DNA of 64,000 nucleotides, taken from NCBI GenBank assembly GCA_964434165.1, contig CAYSUS010000002.1, forward strand, positions 62,001 through 126,000, given 5' to 3'. The notes beneath the pieces were generated by a model. That model was not told where the DNA came from and did not search any database. It saw only the letters and a program-made list of their open reading frames with translations. A program made the position numbers and the translations under genes. This DNA comes from CAYSUS01 sp964434165 (GTDB taxonomy: Bacteria > Planctomycetota > Planctomycetia > Pirellulales > Thermoguttaceae). Of the stretch, positions 43,168 to 51,844 are shown piece by piece (the first letter of the stretch is position 1; each line of letters starts with the position of its first letter).

Positions 43168-44952
43168 ATGAGACCCCTTCCGACCTTCTCTCCGGGCCTT
43201 CTCGCGGTCTTTCTGATCCCGATCGGCCCGATCGTCGCGGCCGAGCCGGATGGGCCCGTGCCGGCCAATCCGTTCCAAGGGATGCAGGCCCGCGAAGAGG
43301 TCTTCGCGTTCGCCGAGAAACCCGACGTGACCAGGCAAGGGGACACGTGGATCATCACGTTCGCCAGCAAGGCCGCCTGCGACGCGACGGTGACCATTAT
43401 CGGCCCCGACGGCAGGCCGATGTGCCACCTGGCCTCGGGCGTTCTCGGCCGCAACGCCCCCTATCCGTTCCAGCAGGGGTCGCTGTCGCAGAAGCTCGAG
43501 TGGGATGGACTGGACGATCGGGGCGAGCCCGCGCCGGCGGGCTGCAAAGCGCGCGTTTCGCTGGGACTGAAGGCGTCGTTCGCCTGGACCGCCCCGATGC
43601 TCGGCCCCAAGGGCGAGTCGCTCAAGCCCGAGCGCAGCCTTTCCCGCGAAGAGGCCAAGTCCTGGCCCACGTTCACCGCGCCGGACGGGGCCGAGTGTCT
43701 CGTGCCTTTGGAGATGAGGGGCGAATTCGCCCGCAAGGACGCGAGGCGCCTTTGGGAGGACAACCGGCGCTACCAGGTGGCCGTGGACCCGGTTCGCGAG
43801 GAGGTCTATGTGTCGGGCGGGCAGACGTGTTTCAACGGCATCTGGCATCGACTCGACGGCAGGACCGGCAAGTGGGATCCCGACTTCAAGATCAGCGCCA
43901 TGGAGATCGCCGTCCACCCGGCCAGCGGCCTGCTCTACCTGCGGGACATGAAGGGGAAGCGGGCCTACGAAAACGACTGGAGCTGCCACTTCCTCAGCCG
44001 CCGCGACCACGACGGCAAGATCGTCAAGTTCACCGTTCCGCACGCGGACGAGGACGGCGAGGTGCTCATGCCCAGCGACCATTCGGCGAAGGATTTCGGC
44101 GACGGCATGGCCTTCTCGCCCAACGGCGATCTCTACGTTCTTGTCGACATCCGTTCGTTCCCGGCGATCGACTACCGCGGTGCCCGGCCCGGTCCGTCGG
44201 TCATCATCTACGACGCCGAGGGCAACCAGAAGCCGTGGCGCAAGACGGTCTTCGACGGCAAGGCCAGACCGCGCAAGTCCGTGGACAAGGAGGGCAACCC
44301 GTCGCAGGATTTCGGCCGACGGATGGAGGTCCCCGCCGGCGGCACCTGCGGGATCGGAGCCGACCGGTTCGGCAACTTCTGCGTGGGCTCGACCGCGCGG
44401 CCCGTGGGCCGGTCGGGCAAGAGGGAAGATGCAGAGTACTTCGCCGAAGAGATGGCCGACAGCGAAGCGCTGAAGACCAGCAGCGAAGCGTCCTGGTTCC
44501 TCCGCATGTACAGCGGGTCGGTGATCAAGTTCGGCCCGTCCGGCGGCCAGCTCAGCGACCGGGAGCCTGCGACGCACTGGTGGTGGGGAAACGGCAGCCA
44601 GTACAGCACGGTCAGGATGGAAGGAGCCCTGTGGACCTGCGTCGGCGTGACGCCCCTCACGACGTCGGCGCGGGCGTGCGTCTGCCAGCAGGCCCGGATC
44701 GGCATGGACGCCTCGGGCCGCGTGCTGGTACCCCAGTGCCACCGCCAGTCGATCCTGGTGATCGATTCCAACGCCAACCCCGTGCTCCGCGTCGGCCGTT
44801 ACGGCAACGCGGAGAGCGACGGCATCCGCTTCACGATGCCGAAGTACGTCGCCGCTTCAGACACGGCGCTCTACGTGGCGGACCGGGCCCTCGGCCGCGT
44901 GCTCAAAGCCACGCTAAGCTACGCGGCCGAAGAGACCGTGCCGCTGCCGTGA
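43168..44952 (+). CDS. Secreted beta-propeller-like (NHL-type) protein
   Basis: A 594-residue exported protein: signal peptide about 1-25 (ending IVAAEP), a FlgD-like Ig segment early on (ATVTIIGPDGRPMCHLASG ... LEWDGLDDRGEPAPAG), then propeller-like strands (RYQVAVDPVREEVYVSGG, MEIAVHPASGLLYLRD, MAFSPNGDLYVLVD, GIGADRFGNFCVG, GMDASGRVLVPQ, YVAASDTALYVADRALGRV). Ig plus propeller suggests a ligand-binding surface or periplasmic protein. No enzyme motif recognised. The ATPase gene starts 104 bases later, with its own ribosome site. Confidence 0.82.
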   Translation: MRPLPTFSPGLLAVFLIPIGPIVAAEPDGPVPANPFQGMQAREEVFAFAEKPDVTRQGDTWIITFASKAACDATVTIIGPDGRPMCHLASGVLGRNAPYPFQQGSLSQKLEWDGLDDRGEPAPAGCKARVSLGLKASFAWTAPMLGPKGESLKPERSLSREEAKSWPTFTAPDGAECLVPLEMRGEFARKDARRLWEDNRRYQVAVDPVREEVYVSGGQTCFNGIWHRLDGRTGKWDPDFKISAMEIAVHPASGLLYLRDMKGKRAYENDWSCHFLSRRDHDGKIVKFTVPHADEDGEVLMPSDHSAKDFGDGMAFSPNGDLYVLVDIRSFPAIDYRGARPGPSVIIYDAEGNQKPWRKTVFDGKARPRKSVDKEGNPSQDFGRRMEVPAGGTCGIGADRFGNFCVGSTARPVGRSGKREDAEYFAEEMADSEALKTSSEASWFLRMYSGSVIKFGPSGGQLSDREPATHWWWGNGSQYSTVRMEGALWTCVGVTPLTTSARACVCQQARIGMDASGRVLVPQCHRQSILVIDSNANPVLRVGRYGNAESDGIRFTMPKYVAASDTALYVADRALGRVLKATLSYAAEETVPLP

Positions 44953-45056
44953 CGGGACCTGGTCCGGGCGCGCCGACGAGGCCTGTGGGACGGCCTGCCA
45001 CACGGCTCGCACCGCCGCAGGGCCTCTGGTACCCGTGTGGAGAGGAGGACACGGCG

Positions 45057-46055
45057 ATGATCGACGCGATCGAGTTCGAGAACTTCAAAGTGCTTCGCGA
45101 ATGCCGGTTGCCGCTGGGGCCCTGCACGGTGCTGGTGGGCGCCAACGGAAGCGGCAAGAGCACGGTGCTGGAAGGGCTTGAGGTGATGGCGGGCCGCAGA
45201 CCGCTCGCGCTCGACGAACACGCCTCGATGGCTTCGCGAGCCGGCAGCGGGAATGTCGCGATCCGCGGAGTCTGGGGCGGAGTCAATCGTGGCGTGGTGA
45301 CCGTCGATCGCTCCACGCAGCAAGGAGAGCACAGGCGCGGTCGCACCGATGACGCGGGCGCTATCGAGTCGGCGGATTGGCCGGACTACCTGAGGCGGAT
45401 CCGTGTGTATTCCCTCGAACCCCCGCAGATCGCCCGACCGACGGGGCCTCACCCCAAACCGGAGTTGGCCGCCGACGGTGCAGGGCTGGGCGGCGTGCTC
45501 ACGCACCTTCAGGACACGGCGCCCGAGCGCTTCGACGACTTGAACGCGGAATTGGGGCGGTGGCTGCCCGAATTCGACCGCGTCTTGTTCGCCTACGACA
45601 ACGACGGGAATCGCGTCTTCTTCCTCCGCACCCGCGAGGGAGGTCATCGGATTCCAGCCAGCGATCTCTCCCACGGTACGCTGCTGGCCCTTGCGATCTT
45701 GACGATGGCTTACCTGCCGGAGCCACCGTCGCTTCTGGCCATGGAGGAGCCGGACCGGGGAATCCACCCGCGCCTCTTGCGGCGCGTGCAAGACGCCATC
45801 TGCCGCCTCGCGTATCCCGGAAGTGCGGACGAATCGCGCCCGCCGGTCCAGGTCCTGGTGACCACGCACTCGCCCTACTTCCTGGACCTGTTCAAGGACC
45901 GCCCGGAGGAGATCGTCATCGCCGATCGCGTGGGAGACAGCGTGCGGTTCCGGCGTCTGTCGGACGTGCCCGAGATTGACGAGATCCTCGGCGGCGCGCC
46001 GCTTGGCGAGGTCTGGTACACGGGCATCCTTGGAGGAGTTCCTACCTCGCCATGA
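45057..46055 (+). CDS. AAA/ABC-type ATPase (OLD/AAA15-like), first gene of a two-gene cassette
   Basis: A 332-residue SMC/ABC-like ATPase. Walker A is GANGSGKST (28-36), the signature-like motif LSHGTL is at 204-209, Walker B is LLAMEEPDRGIHP (226-238, catalytic E231) and the switch histidine is H271 in TTHSPYFLDL. This is the head-domain pattern of OLD-family and AAA15/AAA21 proteins, here without the C-terminal TOPRIM of OLD; the TOPRIM is on the next gene. GAGGAGG precedes the ATG at 45057. Its stop overlaps the next start (ATGA, 46052-46055). Role in anti-phage defence is inferred from family logic. Confidence 0.88.
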   Translation: MIDAIEFENFKVLRECRLPLGPCTVLVGANGSGKSTVLEGLEVMAGRRPLALDEHASMASRAGSGNVAIRGVWGGVNRGVVTVDRSTQQGEHRRGRTDDAGAIESADWPDYLRRIRVYSLEPPQIARPTGPHPKPELAADGAGLGGVLTHLQDTAPERFDDLNAELGRWLPEFDRVLFAYDNDGNRVFFLRTREGGHRIPASDLSHGTLLALAILTMAYLPEPPSLLAMEEPDRGIHPRLLRRVQDAICRLAYPGSADESRPPVQVLVTTHSPYFLDLFKDRPEEIVIADRVGDSVRFRRLSDVPEIDEILGGAPLGEVWYTGILGGVPTSP

Positions 46056-46654
46056 AGGTCGCCGTGTTCAGCGAGTCGCCCGCAGACGAGGCCGCGATCC
46101 GGATGCTGGTCGCGGGCATCCTCGGCGAGCCGGTCGAATCGCCCGCCGTGCTCCGATCGCTGCACTATCATCGCGATGCCGATGGCGTAGTGATCGTTGC
46201 TGACTCGGATCGCTGTGTGCCGCACAAGCGCGATCATGCGTGTCCCCCGCCCGTCAACACCGGATGCCGTCACCGCCTTCTACAAGCCAAGGCCGCAGAG
46301 ATCAGCGGACAACTCCGCGCGCGGCAAGGCCGAGGGCCGGTTCAGACTGCGGTGGGACTAGCCGTCCCGGCCATCGAAGCCTGGTATCTGGTCGGGAAGG
46401 AGTCCCGCGTCAGCGGGACCGAGTGGATGCTCGGACTCCAGACCCGCAGGCCGCCCTATTCGACTCGCGACCTGAAGCAGATGGTGTACGGAACGGACCG
46501 CCCATCCTTGGAGCTCGAGGCCCGCCGCGCTTCGGAGGCGGCGCGGAGGATTGTCGACGAGGAGCTTCTCGCCGCGCTGGAGGACCGGTTTCCCGGCGGT
46601 TTCGGGGCGATGGCCGACGCGGTCCACAACTGGCAGCGCCTTCTGGGCGCGTGA
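46052..46654 (+). CDS. TOPRIM-domain protein, DUF4276-like, partner of the ATPase
   Basis: A 200-residue protein whose start overlaps the ATPase stop by four bases. TOPRIM features: a first strand ending in glutamate (MKVAVFSES, E8), then the strand DGVVIVADSDRC with the DxD motif (D51, D53). LAVPAIEAWYL (103-113) matches the 'P.iEaWllad' segment of DUF4276 proteins. TOPRIM domains in OLD, Gabija and PARIS systems cut DNA or RNA under ATPase control. The pair is thus a candidate sensor plus effector. The rest is helical and charged. Exact family not confirmed. Confidence 0.82.
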   Translation: MKVAVFSESPADEAAIRMLVAGILGEPVESPAVLRSLHYHRDADGVVIVADSDRCVPHKRDHACPPPVNTGCRHRLLQAKAAEISGQLRARQGRGPVQTAVGLAVPAIEAWYLVGKESRVSGTEWMLGLQTRRPPYSTRDLKQMVYGTDRPSLELEARRASEAARRIVDEELLAALEDRFPGGFGAMADAVHNWQRLLGA

Positions 46655-46666
46655 GCCAGTCCAGTT

Positions 46667-47800
46667 CTACCACGCCCCATCGCGGCGCAGGGCGGTGGAG
46701 GAGACGTCCTCGCGGAACTCGTCCATCGGCACCTCGCGGCACAGGTCGCGGAGGACGTTGGGCAGTTCCAGGTCAGAAAGACGCATGAAGCCCATCCCCA
46801 TGTCCCGCCCGAACACGAGGAACTTGCACCGGCGCGCGGCGATCTGCTCCAGGGCGCTGCGGCAGTCGGCCTCGCTGCCGTAGTAGCGGGGCGCGGCGAT
46901 CCGACGCAGCGTGTCGGCCCCCACGATGAACGTGGCCCCGGCAAACAGCCCGGCCTTCTCGACGAACTTCGACGCGCGCGTGAGCCATACGGTCTCGCCG
47001 GGGGCGAACTGCTCCAGGCGCCGCTGGATCTCGTAGTAGTCCAGCGGCGGCTTCTCCACGTTCTGGATGGAGATCTCGTATTCCACGGCCAGGCCGAACC
47101 GCTCGCGCGCGATCTCGGCCATGCGGCGGTGTCCGCGGTGCATGGGATTGAACGCCCCAGGGAAGATCGCCCTGGCGGGCTGGCCCCAGCTCACCGCCGT
47201 CTCGCCGCAGGCGACGGCTTCGGTACGGCCCAACAGCAGGTCGCGCCAGGGCGGGGGCGCCTCGGCGTGCGACGACTCCACGTGCTCGTCCTCGACCAGT
47301 TCGAGCGCAAGCCGATCGTCCAGCCCGCTGGCCTCCGCCACCGCGTTGAGCACCATCGCGCGCACCAGGCGCTCCTCCTCGGTGCGCGTGCGGCGGCCCT
47401 TGACGAGCTCGAGCGAGTGCGTGACCGTCATCGACTCGGTCTGCACGCCCACGTGCGCGCGGTGCGGGCCCTTCTTCGGGCGAAGCGATGCCAGGCTCGC
47501 GCTGCAAGACACCCCGGCAAGGGGGTTGTTGCCTTTGGCGTAGGAGGCGGCCCGCTGAAACCCCACCATGGCCATGGCCCGGGCGGTCGGGGGGGCGCAG
47601 AAGTGGTCGGGCCGGCCGCCCAGCCAGTGAACGAGGGCACCTTCGGCGTAAGGAACCACCGCCTCCAGTAGGGTATTCGACGCCCCCGGCACCTCCAGGA
47701 GGGATGAGATGGCCCCGCTGCCTCCACCAGCCATGAGAAGGACGATCCGCGTGGGGCGCTCGTGAATTCGCGCTACGAAATTGTGGGTTTCTTGGGTCAT
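46667..47800 (-). CDS. Fusion of a CinA/PncC-like domain with a NadD-like nucleotidyltransferase
   Basis: A 377-residue protein in two parts. Residues about 15-185 resemble the CinA C-terminal NMN deamidase domain (GGGSGAISSLLEVPGASNTLLEAVVPYAEG); the Gly-Ser and Tyr positions are kept but the usual 'YSN..K' lysine is not seen. Residues about 210-377 are a nucleotidyltransferase with GAFNPMHRGHRRMAE and the late SSTALRRDG (ISSTxxR). Together they suggest NMN/NaMN salvage into NAD, but substrate is inferred; an alternative is another pantetheine- or nicotinate-type adenylyl transfer. It converges on the TOPRIM gene, with 12 bases between. Confidence 0.82.
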   Translation of the reverse strand: MTQETHNFVARIHERPTRIVLLMAGGGSGAISSLLEVPGASNTLLEAVVPYAEGALVHWLGGRPDHFCAPPTARAMAMVGFQRAASYAKGNNPLAGVSCSASLASLRPKKGPHRAHVGVQTESMTVTHSLELVKGRRTRTEEERLVRAMVLNAVAEASGLDDRLALELVEDEHVESSHAEAPPPWRDLLLGRTEAVACGETAVSWGQPARAIFPGAFNPMHRGHRRMAEIARERFGLAVEYEISIQNVEKPPLDYYEIQRRLEQFAPGETVWLTRASKFVEKAGLFAGATFIVGADTLRRIAAPRYYGSEADCRSALEQIAARRCKFLVFGRDMGMGFMRLSDLELPNVLRDLCREVPMDEFREDVSSTALRRDGAW

Positions 47801-48031
47801 GCCGCCGCGCCTGAAGTGGAGCCCCTTTTTCCCAGATTAACAGAATCCGGTCAAGTCGGCTTGGGATCGAACGCGGTTGTCGGCTCGCGGCGGCCCGATT
47901 CCTCGGCCGATCTCAAGATTCCCGCGGACGCCCCGAAGTACCCTCCACGGAGGCGGCCCCACGGAGCCGCCCAGGAAGACCGTCGGTATTCGAAGCAAAC
48001 AGTACAGGGCATCGTGAAAGGAGGGTCAACC

Positions 48032-48832
48032 ATGATCCGCAAGGTACTCTTCGGAACGGGAATCGCGCTAGGGGTTGGTATCCTGCTGTTCGGCCGCGAC
48101 GCGGTCAGCTACGTGAGCACGTCGGTGGGCTACGTGAAGGACTCGGTCAAGGAAAGCGTGCCGGTCGAGTTCCAGATTCAGCGTGCCCGCAAGATGATCG
48201 CCGACCTGGAGCCGGAGATCCGCAAGAACATGCACGTGATCGCCAGGGAAGAGGTGGAGGTGAAGCGCCTGGAGGAGCGCATCGACAGGGCCGAGTCGCG
48301 TCTGGGCGAGGACAAGGAGGACATCCTGCGTCTGAAAAGCGATCTGGCTGAGGACAAGAGCAAGTACGTCTACGCCGGTCGGACGTACACTACGGACGAG
48401 GTGAAGACCGATCTGTCCCGCCGGTTCCAGCGGTTCAAGACCGCCGAGGCCACGCTGAAGAGCCTTCAGCAGTTGCACGCGGCGCGAAGCAAGAGCGTGG
48501 AGGCCGCGCGCCAGAAGCTCGAGGGCATGCTCGCCTCCCGCCGCCAGTTGCAGGTGGACGTGGAGAACCTGGAGGCCCAGCGCCAGATGGTGGCGGCCGC
48601 CCAGACCACCAGCGAGTACGTGTTCGACGACAGCAAGCTGGGCCGCGTGAAGGAGCTGGTGGGTGACCTCCGCACGCGGCTGGACACGGCGGCGGCCCTG
48701 GTGGAGGCCGAGACCGAGTTCCGCGACGAGATCCCGCTGGACGAGCCCTCGCCGGCCAGCATTGTGGAGCAGGTCTCGGAGTACTTCGGCGAGGGCGGGC
48801 CCGAGGCTGCCAACCTGGCCCTGAACGACTGA
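48032..48832 (+). CDS. Membrane-anchored coiled-coil protein
   Basis: The 266-residue protein has one N-terminal hydrophobic segment (4-20, KVLFGTGIALGVGILLF) and then long coiled coils (about 55-115 and 125-195), somewhat like PspA-type proteins in its first helix (VKDSVKESVPVEFQIQRARKMIADLEPEI). AAGGAGG precedes the ATG at 48032. It stands between the convergent fusion gene and the FHA gene. Function unknown. Confidence 0.8.
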   Translation: MIRKVLFGTGIALGVGILLFGRDAVSYVSTSVGYVKDSVKESVPVEFQIQRARKMIADLEPEIRKNMHVIAREEVEVKRLEERIDRAESRLGEDKEDILRLKSDLAEDKSKYVYAGRTYTTDEVKTDLSRRFQRFKTAEATLKSLQQLHAARSKSVEAARQKLEGMLASRRQLQVDVENLEAQRQMVAAAQTTSEYVFDDSKLGRVKELVGDLRTRLDTAAALVEAETEFRDEIPLDEPSPASIVEQVSEYFGEGGPEAANLALND

Positions 48833-48933
48833 CCTGCCCGAATGCGGGGAAGCGCCTCGGTCCGGTTTGCGCGGGCCGTCAGGCGCTTTCCCCGCGCCGG
48901 AGTCCCTGGACCTTTGTGCTGCCGGGGTGTCCA

Positions 48934-49602
48934 ATGATCAGGTGGCCTTCGTTTCCCGGCTGGCAGGCGCTCATGAGCGGCACCTCCCCCCGCAAGCCCG
49001 AGCGGTTCGTCTTGTGGATTGACTCGGTCGGGGGGTTCCTGGTGTGTTTGCGTGAGGAGATCGTGATCGGCCAGCCCGGCTGCGGGAGCGAGGTGGATGT
49101 GCCGGTGATGGCCGACGTCTCGCGCCGGCACGCTCGAATCCGCCGCGACGGCGAGGGCTACCTCCTCGAGGCGTGGCGCGAGGTCCGCGTGGACGGTCAG
49201 GCGGTCCGGGCGGCGGCCCCGCTGGTGGATGGGTGCCGGATCGAGCTGGGGCGAGGCGTGCTGCTGAAGTTCACGCGGCCCAACGCCCTGACCACGACGG
49301 CCCGGCTGGAGCTGCTCAGCCGCCACCACACGGAGCCTCGCACGGACGGCGTGCTGCTGATGGCCGACTCGTGCATTCTGGGGCCCAAGCGGCACAGCCA
49401 CGTGGTTTGCCCTCTGTGGCGTGAGGAGCTGATTCTGTACCGCCACGGCGGCGAGCTGTACTGCCGCACGGCGGGCGAGCTGGAGATCGACGGGGTGCGC
49501 TACTCGGAGCGCGGCGGCCCGCTGCGCGCCGATTCGCGCATCGTGTGCGATCAGAACTCGCTGGGACTCGAGCCGGTCGAGGAAAGATTGAAGGACGTGT
49601 AG
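48934..49602 (+). CDS. FHA domain protein
   Basis: A 222-residue protein with a forkhead-associated domain at about 20-110: IGQPGCGSEVDVPVMADVSRRHARIRRDGEGYLLEA carries the SRRHA motif typical of phosphothreonine recognition, although the 'GR' arginine is Gln (IGQ). A second beta-rich half (CILGPKRHSHVVCPLW, LYCRTAGELEIDG) looks like a partial second FHA-like repeat. Start ATG at 48934; MSG at 48973 is an alternative. It lies 202 bases before the Ser/Thr kinase gene and may read its phosphorylation. Confidence 0.85.
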   Translation: MIRWPSFPGWQALMSGTSPRKPERFVLWIDSVGGFLVCLREEIVIGQPGCGSEVDVPVMADVSRRHARIRRDGEGYLLEAWREVRVDGQAVRAAAPLVDGCRIELGRGVLLKFTRPNALTTTARLELLSRHHTEPRTDGVLLMADSCILGPKRHSHVVCPLWREELILYRHGGELYCRTAGELEIDGVRYSERGGPLRADSRIVCDQNSLGLEPVEERLKDV

Positions 49603-49804
49603 CGAATGGCGCGTGGGGCTGGCCGCGAAGCGCCGGCATCGTGGAAGCGAGAAGTCCGAGCCACTGCGAACGGCACCCCTCAAGCCGTGGGCCGCTCGGC
49701 CCGGCCGGAGATCGTCCGGCGGACAGGGTGCCACGTCGTGGTAAAATAAAGTGACGGCCGTCCGGGGGGCTCTTCCACCGGCCGCGGCCGGGGAACGCGG
49801 ACCC

Positions 49805-51814
49805 ATGAAAGAAGCCGTAGCCACCGTGAATCCGGAAGCCGACAACCCGGCCGACCTCCATGCCACCGCGGCAGGGGACCTTCGAGCGGCCAGCCAGGTC
49901 TCGGCCAAGTTCACCTATTCGAGTGGGGCCAGGCCGCTGGCCGGATACGTGCTCAAGCGCGGGATCGGCCACGGCGGGTTCGGCGAGGTCTACTATGCCA
50001 CCAGCGACGCCGGCAAGGAGGTCGCGCTGAAGCTCATCCGCCGCAACCTGGAGGTCGAGCTCCGCGGCATCCGGCAGTGCCTGAATCTGAAGCACCCCAA
50101 CCTGCTCGCGATCTTCGACATCCGCCGCGACGACCAGGGCGACTCCTGGGTGGTGATGGAGTACATGTCCGGCGATTCCCTGCAGGACGTGGTTTTGGCA
50201 CGGCCCGAGGGACTGCCGGCGGACGAGCTGCTCGCCTGGTTTCACGGCATCGCGGCCGGCGTGGCCTACCTGCACGACCACGGGATCGTGCACCGCGATC
50301 TGAAGCCGGGCAACCTGTTCTGCGACGAGGGCGTGGTCAAGATCGGCGATTACGGCCTGTCGAAGTTCGTCTCGTGCAGCCGACGCAGCGGACAGACCGA
50401 GAGCGTGGGCACGGTCCACTACATGGCACCCGAAGTGGCCAACGGCCGCTACGGCAAGGAGATCGACATTTACGCCCTGGGCATCATCCTCTACGAGCTG
50501 CTCACCGGGCGCGTGCCGTTCGAAGGGGAGAGCGTGGGCGAGGTGCTGATGAAGCACCTGACGGCCGAGCCCGACGTCGCGGTGCTCCCCGAGCCGTACC
50601 GCGGCGTGGTGGCCCAGGCGCTGGAGAAGGACCCGGCCAAGCGGTTCAAGTCGGTCGGCGAGATGGTGTCGCTTCTTCCGGAGCCGCCCCGCGGCTCGAT
50701 CGCGCCGGTGCGCGTCACGCCGGCCCCGGCGGCCGCGCCCCGCACGCCTCCGCCGGTGCGGGCGCCGGCGGTCGTCGCCGTGGCCGAGATCGTCGAGGAA
50801 GAGCCGATCCTCCGCGCGGTCCGCCACTTCAGCCAGCGCATGTACCACGCGTGGAACGAGTCGAATCTGAACACCCCGACCAAGGTGGTGCTGATCGTCG
50901 TGGGGGCCTTCGCGCTGTTGGCCACGGCCGAGGTGCTCATCCCGATGGCGATCCTGCTGTTGATCGCCTACGGGATCTACCGCGTGGTCCGCTCGATGGT
51001 GATCGGTCATCACGGCCGCGGTGCCTATGCGCACGCGCACGGTCCCGCGACGATGGCGGTCCGCCACGCGGCGGCGCCGGCCGACCGACCCCGAGAGGGG
51101 CGCTCGCCCTTCCACCCCAGGTGGATTCCTCCCCGTGAGCGGGCGGCCAACGCCCTGGTGTGCAAGCCCAAGCTGGAACGCGCGGCCGAGCTGGTCGGCT
51201 CGATGCTCGGCGGGGCCCTGGTGGCGATCACGATGTGCGTGGTGGTCGTCATCCTCAACGCCTACCGCACCGACGGGACCTATCCGGCCCCGGAACAGTG
51301 CGCGTGGCTGGTGCTGATGAGCATTGCCGGCACCTGGACCGTGCTGGTCACGTCGAAGTTCTGGGAGGGGACCCAGGGGGAGCCCGTCCTCCGCCGCTTC
51401 CTCATGCTCGTGCTGGGGCTGGGGCTGGGGCTTTGCGGCTACGCGGCCAGTCGTGGCCTTCTGGTCACGCTCGAGACGATCAAGGATTTCCCGCCGCCGT
51501 CCAACAACATCGACCTGCGACTGCCCGCCAGCTTTCACGGGGTGGGCGGGGAGCCGCTGCTGATGGCGTTCCTGGCGTCGTTCGGGGCCCTGTTCTTCGT
51601 GCTGCGGTGGTGGCGCCAGGCCGATCCGCTGCGGACCACGCGCCTGAGCCTGTGGTCGCTGCTGGTCAGCGTGCTGGCCGCGGCGCTGGTGGCCGAGCTG
51701 TTCCAGTTTCCGCAGCCCTGGCTGCCCATGATGGCGGGGGCCATGTCCGTGGCGATCCAGCTTTCCAGTCCCTGGTGCCACCCGCGGAAACGTTACCTGG
51801 AGAACGCCACCTAG
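49805..51814 (+). CDS. Serine/threonine kinase fused to a multi-pass membrane domain
   Basis: A 669-residue protein. Kinase motifs: GIGHGGFG (53-60), K76, HRDLKPGN (from 163) and MAPEV; the DFG motif is DYG (GDYGLSK, about 181-186). After a Pro/Ala linker (about 300-340) there are about eight membrane segments from 358 to 655 (VVLIVVGAFALLATAEVLIPMA, LVAITMCVVVVIL, FLMLVLGLGLGLCGY and others). The ATG at 49805 is chosen over a GTG 54 bases upstream. The membrane part is of no known transport family that I can name. Same run as the FHA and hypothetical membrane genes. Confidence 0.9.
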   Translation: MKEAVATVNPEADNPADLHATAAGDLRAASQVSAKFTYSSGARPLAGYVLKRGIGHGGFGEVYYATSDAGKEVALKLIRRNLEVELRGIRQCLNLKHPNLLAIFDIRRDDQGDSWVVMEYMSGDSLQDVVLARPEGLPADELLAWFHGIAAGVAYLHDHGIVHRDLKPGNLFCDEGVVKIGDYGLSKFVSCSRRSGQTESVGTVHYMAPEVANGRYGKEIDIYALGIILYELLTGRVPFEGESVGEVLMKHLTAEPDVAVLPEPYRGVVAQALEKDPAKRFKSVGEMVSLLPEPPRGSIAPVRVTPAPAAAPRTPPPVRAPAVVAVAEIVEEEPILRAVRHFSQRMYHAWNESNLNTPTKVVLIVVGAFALLATAEVLIPMAILLLIAYGIYRVVRSMVIGHHGRGAYAHAHGPATMAVRHAAAPADRPREGRSPFHPRWIPPRERAANALVCKPKLERAAELVGSMLGGALVAITMCVVVVILNAYRTDGTYPAPEQCAWLVLMSIAGTWTVLVTSKFWEGTQGEPVLRRFLMLVLGLGLGLCGYAASRGLLVTLETIKDFPPPSNNIDLRLPASFHGVGGEPLLMAFLASFGALFFVLRWWRQADPLRTTRLSLWSLLVSVLAAALVAELFQFPQPWLPMMAGAMSVAIQLSSPWCHPRKRYLENAT

Positions 51815-51844
51815 GCGAAGGCGTCGGAGACGATGGAGGCAGCC

